DNA from: Clavibacter sepedonicus
GTDB lineage: Bacteria > Actinomycetota > Actinomycetes > Actinomycetales > Microbacteriaceae
Length of the DNA: 64,000 bases
Direction: 5' to 3'
NCBI RefSeq assembly: GCF_000069225.1
Contig: NC_010407.1
Location: 1,054,001-1,118,000, forward strand
Notes under the pieces: generated by a model
Databases searched by the model: none
The model's input: the letters and a program-made list of their open reading frames with translations, nothing else
What the model was told of the DNA's origin: nothing
Shown here: positions 57,644 through 64,000 of the stretch, piece by piece
Numbering within the stretch: the first letter of the stretch is position 1
Layout: each line of letters begins with the position of its first letter
Program-made: the position numbers and the translations under genes

Positions 57644-57738
57644 GAAGACCTCCGGTGATGACGTGTGCTTGGTAACTCACATCGTCCCGGAGGTCTTCGC
57701 TATCCGCCCCAGCGTTCACAACCTCCCGAGGAACTACA
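56686..57738 (-). mobile_element. IS481-family insertion sequence, type B
   Basis: 1053-bp element with imperfect inverted repeats starting TGTAGTTCCCAGTGAGGTTG (left) and TGTAGTTCCTCGGGAGGTTG (right, read inwards). It is flanked by CTAG at 56681-56684 and 57740-57743, each separated by one C. The right CTAG is the stop codon of the acyl-CoA synthetase gene. The transposase differs clearly from type A but belongs to the same family. Its stop codon falls in the left CTAG. Confidence 0.93.
57643..57699 (-). promoter_or_regulatory. Stem-loop sequestering the transposase Shine-Dalgarno (type B)
   Basis: Perfect 13-bp inverted repeat CGAAGACCTCCGG (57643-57655) and CCGGAGGTCTTCG (57687-57699) with a 31-nt loop. 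In minus-strand RNA the 3' arm contains GGAGG and reaches the first base of the GTG start. It has the same design as in type A, with unrelated sequence. Confidence 0.75.
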
Positions 57739-57739
57739 C

Positions 57740-59428
57740 CTAGCCCGCGTCGACGATCCCCTCGCGCACCTTCCGGCGCAGCACCTTGCCGAGGAGCGAG
57801 GTCGGCAGCTCGTCGAGCACCACGATGAGCCGCGGCACCTTGTAGGCGGCGAGCTCGCCGCGCAGCGTCGTCCGCGCGGCCTGCTCGTCGAGCGTCGCGC
57901 CCTCCTCGAGGACCACGGCCGCGACGACCTCCTCGTCGCCGTCGTCGCGCGGGATCCCGACGACCGCCGCGTCCCGCACGCCGGGGATGCCGCGCACCGC
58001 GTCCTCGACCTCGCTCGGCGAGACGTTGAAGCCGCCCGTGATGATGAGCTCCTTGATCCGGTCGGCGATGCGCACGAAGCCGTCCTCGTCGATGGTGACC
58101 ACGTCGCCCGTGCGGAACCAGCCGCCGTCGAGCAGCACGGCGGCCGTCTCGTCGGGTCGGCCGTGGTAGCCGCGGAACACCTGGGGTCCGCGCACGAGCA
58201 GCTCGCCGGCCTCGCCCACGGGCCGGTCGACGGTCGGGTCCTCGGGATCCACGACGCGCACCTCGGTGTTGGGCAGCGGCAGGCCGACCGTCCCCGCGCG
58301 CCGCGTGTCGCCGACGGGGTTGGCCATCAGCACGGGCGAGCACTCCGAGAGGCCGTAGCCCTCGACGAGCCAGCCGCCGGTCTGCTCCTCCCAGGGCACC
58401 ACGACCGACTCGGGCAGCGCCATCGCTCCGGAGATGGAGATCGAGATCCCCGCGAGGGACACGCCCTCCGCCTCGGCGGCTTCGCGCAGGCGCTTGTAGA
58501 TGGGCGGCACGGCGGGCAGGAACGTCGGCGGGTGGCGGCGGATCGCCTGCAGCACGAGGTCGGGCTCGAAGCGGGGGAACAGCACCAGGCGCGAGCCCAT
58601 GCTCATCGCGAAGGTGAGGCAGAGGGTCAGCCCGTAGGCGTGGAACATCGGCAGCGCCGCGTAGACGACGCTCGTGCCGCGGGGGACCGTCGGCACCCAG
58701 GCGCGCGACTGGGCCGCGTTCGCGCTGAGGTTGAGGTGGGTGAGCTCGGCGCCCTTGGGCGCTCCCGTCGTGCCGCTCGTGTACTGGATCACCGCGAGGT
58801 CGGTCGCCGCCGGGCGCGGGTGGTCGACGGGCAGGGGTGACGCGGCGGAGATCCGCTCCCAGGTGATCGTGCCCGTCACCTTGGCGGCGATGGCGGCGCG
58901 GGCCGCACGGGCCTTCGGGACGGGCAGGCGGAGGCGCAGCCGGGTGCGCAGCGGCATGGCCCGCGTCACGTCGACGGAGACGATGCGCTCGGGCCGCGCG
59001 CCGTCGGGCAGGCCCAGGATGGTCGCGACCGACCTGTCCCACGCGATCACCGTGCGCGCGCCGTGGTCCTCGAACTGGTGCTGCAGCTCGCGCGGCGTGT
59101 AGAGCGGGTTGTGCTCGACGACCACGGCGCCGAGGCGCAGCACCGCGTAGAACGCGACGACGTGCTGCGGGCAGTTCGGCAGCACGATCGCCACCGGGTC
59201 GCCCGCCCGGACGCCCGCGTCGTGCAGGCCCTGGGCCGCGCGTGCGATCTGCTCGCCGAGGTCGCGGTAGCTGGTCTCGGCCCCCAGGAAGTCGAGCGCG
59301 GTGCCGCCGGGGAACCGGAGCACGGACTGGTCGACGATGTCGACGAGCGATCCCTGCGGCAGGTCGATCTCGTGCGGGACGTCGGGCGCGTAGCTGGCCA
59401 GCCAGGGCCGGTCGGTGGGGGTGGTCAC
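57740..59428 (-). CDS. Long-chain acyl-CoA synthetase (AMP-forming)
   Basis: 562 aa. The AMP-binding motif is YTSGTTGAPKGAELTH; later blocks are VEGYGLSECSP, GWFRTGDVVTID and RIADRIKELIITGGFNVSPS. The C-terminal lysine motif is LPTSLLGKVLRRKVR. Activates fatty acids with CoA; chain length is not readable. The start is GTG 59428, chosen because TAGGGT ends 7 nt upstream (leaderless); the ATG at 59437 lies upstream of the expected transcription start. The stop TAG is part of the CTAG occupied by IS type B, so the gene is intact. Confidence 0.93.
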   Translation of the reverse strand: MTTPTDRPWLASYAPDVPHEIDLPQGSLVDIVDQSVLRFPGGTALDFLGAETSYRDLGEQIARAAQGLHDAGVRAGDPVAIVLPNCPQHVVAFYAVLRLGAVVVEHNPLYTPRELQHQFEDHGARTVIAWDRSVATILGLPDGARPERIVSVDVTRAMPLRTRLRLRLPVPKARAARAAIAAKVTGTITWERISAASPLPVDHPRPAATDLAVIQYTSGTTGAPKGAELTHLNLSANAAQSRAWVPTVPRGTSVVYAALPMFHAYGLTLCLTFAMSMGSRLVLFPRFEPDLVLQAIRRHPPTFLPAVPPIYKRLREAAEAEGVSLAGISISISGAMALPESVVVPWEEQTGGWLVEGYGLSECSPVLMANPVGDTRRAGTVGLPLPNTEVRVVDPEDPTVDRPVGEAGELLVRGPQVFRGYHGRPDETAAVLLDGGWFRTGDVVTIDEDGFVRIADRIKELIITGGFNVSPSEVEDAVRGIPGVRDAAVVGIPRDDGDEEVVAAVVLEEGATLDEQAARTTLRGELAAYKVPRLIVVLDELPTSLLGKVLRRKVREGIVDAG

Positions 59429-59435
59429 CCCTCCC

Positions 59436-59441
59436 ACCCTA
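59436..59441 (-). promoter_or_regulatory. -10 box TAGGGT of the acyl-CoA synthetase gene, leaderless
   Basis: TAGGGT on the minus strand, 7 nt before GTG 59428; the same hexamer as purD and the cysteine desulfurase gene. Confidence 0.55.
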
Positions 59442-59504
59442 GGCCGCGGGGCGTCGCCGCCGGCCGTCCGAACAGCGACGCGGGCGTCGGGGACCCAGGG
59501 GCGA

Positions 59505-59951
59505 TCAGCGTGCGCGCGGGTGCCGACCCTCGGCGAGGTAGGACAGGCGCCGGAGCGTCTCGACGTTCCGCGCGTGCAGGAGCACGTCCATGATCGGCGC
59601 GGGTACGAGGCGTCCCGGTCCGCGCACGGCCTCCTCGGTCATGCGCACCTCGCACCCGTCGGGCAGCGTGCGCACCTCGACCGTCACGCGCGCCTCCCCG
59701 ATGGGCCAGCCCTTCGGCTGCATCACGAGCCGCCGGGTCGGCTCCCACTCGAGCATCGTGGTGGCGTCGTCGATGAGCAGCGGCCAGGAGCCGAAGGAGT
59801 GGTGGAGGCGGGATCCGGGGGCCGGCCAGGCCGCGTCGACGTCGCGCATCCGCGACGCGCCGACCACCCACGAGGGGAACAGCCAGCCGTCCCCGAGCAC
59901 CTCGAAGACGTCGGCGGGGGAGCAGTGCATGCGGCGGCGGGTGACGGACAT
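59505..59951 (-). CDS. SRPBCC-family protein
   Basis: 148 aa, START/Bet v1-like fold. The N-terminal strand-helix MSVTRRRMHCSPADVFEVLG and GWLFPSWVVGASRMR match the polyketide cyclase-like SRPBCC group; later strands include TRRLVMQPKGWPIGEARVTV. Binds a small hydrophobic ligand in relatives; the ligand here is unknown. ATG 59951 is preceded at 6 nt by CAGACT, a likely -10, with no ribosome site. It stands between the acyl-CoA synthetase and the ParA-like gene on the same strand. Confidence 0.8.
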   Translation of the reverse strand: MSVTRRRMHCSPADVFEVLGDGWLFPSWVVGASRMRDVDAAWPAPGSRLHHSFGSWPLLIDDATTMLEWEPTRRLVMQPKGWPIGEARVTVEVRTLPDGCEVRMTEEAVRGPGRLVPAPIMDVLLHARNVETLRRLSYLAEGRHPRAR

Positions 59952-60000
59952 GGGTCCAGTCTGCCGGAGTGCCTCCCGGTGGACGGACCGCCGCCAGCCG

Positions 60001-60636
60001 TCAGCCCGCCGGGCGCGCCTGGTGGAACCGGCGCGCCACGTCGTCCAGGTGCTTGGCGAGCCGGGTCTGCGCCTCACGCGTGCGCCGGCGGAGGCGGGCC
60101 ACCGGGATGCGTCCGCCGACGGCGAGGCCGGGATCGTCGGGGATGTCGTAGACGATCGTGCGCCCGTGGGTCGCGAACAGGCGGCGCGACTCCGCCTGCA
60201 CGTCGTGGCGGCCGTTGGTGCGGCTCGCGACGATGGTGACGCGTGCCAGCGCCTCGATCCCGTACCGCGTCGTGATGTCCGTGAGCAGCTCCGTGGCGGC
60301 CGCGATCCCGGTGGGGGTGGACGCGGTCGTGATGGCCAGCAGCGTGGCGGGCGACTCGAGCAGGTCGAGGCCCTCGCCGCGCGCGTGCGGGCCGAGGTCG
60401 TGCAGGATCAGGCGCGGATCCACCGCCCCGGCCTCGTCCCCGAGGGGGAGGCGCCCGCCCAGCGTGCCGCCCGTGTGGTCGGTGAGCGTCGGCGCCCCGG
60501 CGGCGCGGCGCTGCAGCGCCGCGAACACCAGGGCCGCGGTCGTGGTGGTGCCGACGCCCCCGGACGTGCCGGCGAAGACGACGCGCACCGCGGCGCGCTC
60601 TCGGGGACGGACGAGGGGCGTCCCGGTCTCAGGCAT
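60001..60636 (-). CDS. ParA/MinD-like P-loop protein with degenerate Walker A
   Basis: 211 aa, SIMIBI-type fold. VVFAGTSGGVGTTTTAALVF stands where ParA/MinD proteins have KGGVGKTTT: both lysines, the signature Lys and the phosphate-binding Lys, are absent. LILHDLGP corresponds to the switch II/Walker B strand. The C-terminus is basic (VARLRRRTREAQTRLAKHL). The ATG overlaps the restored eccC stop (ATGCCTGA), so it belongs to the type VII secretion operon. It may bind nucleotide weakly or serve as a scaffold (inference). Confidence 0.72.
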   Translation of the reverse strand: MPETGTPLVRPRERAAVRVVFAGTSGGVGTTTTAALVFAALQRRAAGAPTLTDHTGGTLGGRLPLGDEAGAVDPRLILHDLGPHARGEGLDLLESPATLLAITTASTPTGIAAATELLTDITTRYGIEALARVTIVASRTNGRHDVQAESRRLFATHGRTIVYDIPDDPGLAVGGRIPVARLRRRTREAQTRLAKHLDDVARRFHQARPAG

Positions 60637-63600
60637 GCGCGGCTCCCGCCTCGTCGCGGACGGGGTCGCCCTGCATGGCCACCTGGATCAGCTGCGGTCG
60701 GGCGCCGCGGCGCACGAGGCGCGCGCCCGGGCACCATGCGCTCGGCGTGGATGCCGGGCACGATCTGCCCCTCCGACCGCTCGCCCGACATGACCACCAC
60801 CGCCGTCGCCCCGTTGTCGCGGAGGGACTGGAGCACGATGTCGAAGAACGCCCGCGAGGTGCCCGCGACCGGCCGCGCGACGGCGACGGTGAGCCGCAGG
60901 TCGCGCGCGCTGGCGATGAACGGCAGCAGCGGTCGCAGGGCGTCGGTGCCGGACGCGGCCACGATGTCGTGGTCGTCGATCACCAGCAGGATCCGCGCCG
61001 CATCGGTGTCGTGCTCCGCGCGCCGCCGGGCCAGTTCGCCGGCGATCGCCGTGACGAGCTCGGTGGCCTGCGCGGCGTCGCCCGCGTAGCCGCCGAGGTA
61101 CTCGTCGGGGCACGCGTCGGACAGCGCGCCGCGGATGTCGATGAGCGCGACCACGAGCTCGTCCGAGCTGCTCCGCTGCACGGATCCGTCGATGAGCACC
61201 CGCAGCAGGTTGCTCTTGCCCGCGCCCGGGTCGCCGAAGACGAGTAGGTGCGGATCCGGTCCACTGTGGTCGAGGAGCGCGGGCTCCATCGTGTCCTGCG
61301 CGAGCCCGACCGGGATCGCCGCGGGCACCTCTATCGCGTCGGGGAGGAGCGCGGCCGGCAGGTTCTCCGGGAGCAGGCGGATCGTCCGCGCGCGCTCGCC
61401 CTGCCACCGCTCGGCCGTGTCGCGCGCCAGGCGCTCGAGGGCGTCGCCCACGTCGAGCCCCGGCTCGGTCTCGAGCACGGGCAGCGCGATCTGCGCGAAC
61501 CGCCGGTCGTCCGTGATCGCGCGCCCCGGCTGCTCGGCCCGCAGGGTCTCCGAGAGCCGGCGCCCGGCGAGGGACTCCAGCGCGTCGTTGAGGCGCAGCT
61601 CGATGCGGGTGCCGATGAAGGGCTGCAGGGTGGTGCGGAGGTCGTTCCACCGCGTGAGCGCGAGCACCACGTGGATGCCGTAGGACCCGCCGCGCTGCAG
61701 GAGCTCCTGCACGACGGGCTCGAGCTCCTCGTGGTCGCCGCGGAGTGCGCCGGCTTCGTCCACGACCAGCACGACGTCGGCCGCGTCGAACTCGGGGACG
61801 CGGCCCTCGGCGTGCACGCGCCGGAGCGTCGCCATGGAGTCGATGGAGTGGCGCGAGAAGACGGCCTCGCGCTCGGTGAGCATGCGGCGCATCTCCTCGG
61901 CGACGCGCTGCAGCCGTTCGCGGCTCGTGCGGGTGGCGATGCCGCCCACGTGCGGGAAGCCCTCGACGCGGGAGAGCCCGCCGCCCGAGAAGTCGAGGCC
62001 GTAGACGGCGACCTGGGCGGGGGAGTGCGTGAGGGCGAGCCCCGCCACGACCGTCCGGAGGAACGTCGTCCGACCGGACTGCGGTGCGCCGAAGACGGCC
62101 GCGTGGCCGCCGCTGCGGGTGAGGTCGAGGATCCACGGCTCCTGCCGCTGACGGTCGGGCTCGTCGAGCACGCCCACCGGCACCGAGAGGGCCCGGTACT
62201 GCTCGGCGCGGTCGACCAGCGACGCGAGCGTGAGCCGCTCGGGCAGGGGCGGCAGCCACACCGGGGCGACGGGCTCGCCCCGGGTGCGGATGCGCTCCAC
62301 GGCGAGGTCGACGAGCACGCGGCCGACGACCGGCCGGGCGAGCGCCTCCTCGGCGCTCTGACTGCTCTCGCGCGTGGCCATCCCGTTGTAGGTGGGCAGG
62401 CGGATCATGCCGCGGGGCGCGTCGGAGCCCGTCGCCTGCGGATCCGGGTCGGACTCCGCGATGGCCCCGGAGACGTATCCGGAGCGGAAGCGCCGGAGCG
62501 TGGTGTCGAACTTGAGGTAGGAGTAGCCGGGCACCGCGGGCAGGCGGAAGGCGTCGTTGGTGTCGATGATCATGCTGCTCTCCGCCTCGGAGAACGTGCG
62601 CAGCGCGATCCGGTAGGAGAGGTACGTGTCGAGGCCGCGGAGCTTGCCGGCCTCGAGGCGCTGGCTCGAGAGGAGCATGTGGATCCCGAGGGTGCGCCCG
62701 ATGCGCCCGATCTGGATGAGCAGGTCGATGAGGTCCGGCTCGGCCGTCAGGAGCTCGCCGAACTCGTCGATGATGAGCAGCAGGTGCGGCATGCCGGGGA
62801 GCTCGGGACGGGTGCTGCGCAGCTCGGCGTAGTGCGTGATGGACGGCACGTTGCCGGCGTCCTTGAGCATCTTCTGCCGGCGGACCACCTCCCCGGAGAG
62901 GCTGGCGCGGGCGCGCTGTGTGAGCTGCGGGTCGTCGGCGAGGTTGTCGATGAGGCCGGCCACGTGCGGGAGGCTCGCGAACGGCGCGAAGGCGGCGCCG
63001 CCCTTGTAGTCGACGAGGATCATGGCGAGGTCCGCGGGGCTGTGCGACGACGCGAGGGCGAGTACGAACGTCCGCAGGAACTCGCTCTTGCCGGATCCGG
63101 TGGCGCCCACGCACAGGCCGTGCGGCCCGATGCCGAGCTGCGACGCCTCCTTGATGTCGAGGAGCAGCGGCTCGCCGAAGTCGTCGAGCCCGACGGGCAC
63201 GCGCAGGAAGTCCCGAGGGGAGCGCGGCGCCTGCGTGATTGCGGGATCGAGCACGCCCACCTCGCCGATGCCGAGCAGCTCGGAGATGTCGATGGCGCGC
63301 GCCGACTCCGCCTCGTCCTTGCGCGACATGCTGAGGCGCAGCGGGGCCAGCGCGCGCGTGAGCACGTCGAGGAGCGCCACCGGCATCCGGTCGGGCGCGA
63401 CCTCGGAGACGGGGTGCGCGAGACGCGCGTCGGAGACGACAGCCGACCCGCCGTCGACGAGGATGCGCAGCGTCACGTCGGACGGCTCGTGCAGGCGGTC
63501 GCTGAGGAGGTGGACGATCGTGATCCGCAGGTCGCGCAGGTCGAGCTCGGCGTCGGGGACGGGGAGGGACCCCGCGATGCTGCCGTAGTCGTCCATGAAC

Positions 63601-64000
63601 ACCACGAGCCGCGGGATGTCCGCCGGCCCCTGGTCGAGCCCGCCGCGCCGGGCGGTCGCGGCGAGCTGGGCGCGGTCGGCGAGGTCCTCGCCGATGACCG
63701 TGCGGAGCGCCTGCGGGGTGGGGGCGACCCGGCGCGCGGGCACGGGCCCGTCGAACACGTCCTCCACCACGAGGTGCGGGAGCCGGTCGACGCCGCGCCA
63801 GTCCGCCGCGGCGCGCTCGGGGAAGGTGAGCGCCATCACCATGTCGTCCGGCGCGTGGAAGACGGCGAGCTGGGCGATGAGCGTGCGCGCGGCGTTCAGC
63901 ACGTCTTCCCGCGGGCCGATGACGGACACGTGCCCGGCTCCGGCGAGGTCGACCGTGATGGGCATCCCGCGCACGACCTCGTGCTGGGCCACGACCTGCT
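60629..64000 (-). CDS. eccC: Type VII secretion ATPase EccC, frameshifted near the 3' end (5' end outside the window)
   Basis: FtsK/SpoIIIE-type ATPase of the ESX/type VII system. Three nucleotide-binding domains: GATGSGKSEFLRT with LLLIIDEFGELL; GAPQSGRTTFLRT, where the P-loop Lys is Arg; and GDPGAGKSNLLRV. The N-terminal membrane part is beyond position 64000. After HAERMVPGR the open frame becomes Arg/Pro-rich and runs to 60408 through the next gene; the other frame gives LVRRGARPQLIQVAMQGD and TGA at 60631-60629, the normal EccC end. The shift lies in the GC run 60719-60724 (two bases lost or one gained). It may be a pseudogene, a sequencing error or slippage. Confidence 0.88.

Overview
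The window is very GC-rich (about 72-73 % by eye) and reads as a chromosomal segment of a Gram-positive actinobacterium of the Microbacteriaceae, most likely Clavibacter or a close relative. The grounds are DUF3073, DUF3618 and SCP-2-like proteins, an EccC of the type VII secretion system, GTG starts with 4-bp overlaps, and two kinds of IS481-family element of about 1.05-1.07 kb. No rRNA, tRNA or CRISPR was recognised. The genus is inferred, not proven.

Layout. 1-6374 (minus): a sugar-scavenging locus with a GH38 alpha-mannosidase (cut by the window start), two ABC permeases, a lipoprotein binding protein and a ROK repressor, with an operator-like inverted repeat downstream of a TTGACA box. 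6547-7970: an iron redox enzyme plus CDGSH pair, then IS copy 1 (7980-9047). 9049-12879: a CNNM/CorC protein, a small membrane protein, and a FAD monooxygenase/MarR divergon with a perfect 19-bp palindrome. 12895-16367: a glycosyltransferase and an unusual 892-aa protein joining acyl-CoA-dehydrogenase-like, PIG-L-like and methyltransferase domains. 16659-22899: purC, purD, purF and purM with small conserved genes. 23041-31263: DUF3073, an FMO-like oxidoreductase, a three-gene surface-stress operon, a KimA-like transporter, and a YczE/MocR divergon. 31360-41956: a secreted protease homologue lacking the catalytic serine, glycogen genes (glgX, IS copy 2, glgP), an SGNH lipoprotein and a second glgX. 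41976-54081: cysteine desulfurase, mnmA, ligA, an alpha/beta hydrolase, a frameshifted lipoprotein gene, gatCAB and an ABC-F ATPase. 54100-64000: a lipoprotein, a Gly/Asp-rich protein, a second IS type, an acyl-CoA synthetase, an SRPBCC protein, a ParA-like ATPase with a degenerate P-loop, and eccC, frameshifted near its 3' end and cut by the window end.

Regulation seen in the sequence. A large share of genes have no leader: a -10-like TANNNT or CANNNT lies 5-9 nt before the start codon. In one place (41963-41969) two such boxes overlap on opposite strands and serve glgX-2 and the desulfurase symmetrically. Both IS types carry a 13-bp stem whose 3' arm holds the transposase Shine-Dalgarno, and both sit at CTAG sites that are stop codons of neighbouring genes. 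The hexamer GGATCC is strikingly frequent in host DNA, in all reading frames.

The best candidates for something undescribed are the three-domain fusion with its coupled glycosyltransferase, the overlapping leaderless bidirectional promoter, the IS type whose transposase stop codon comes from its own target duplication, and the GGATCC excess.
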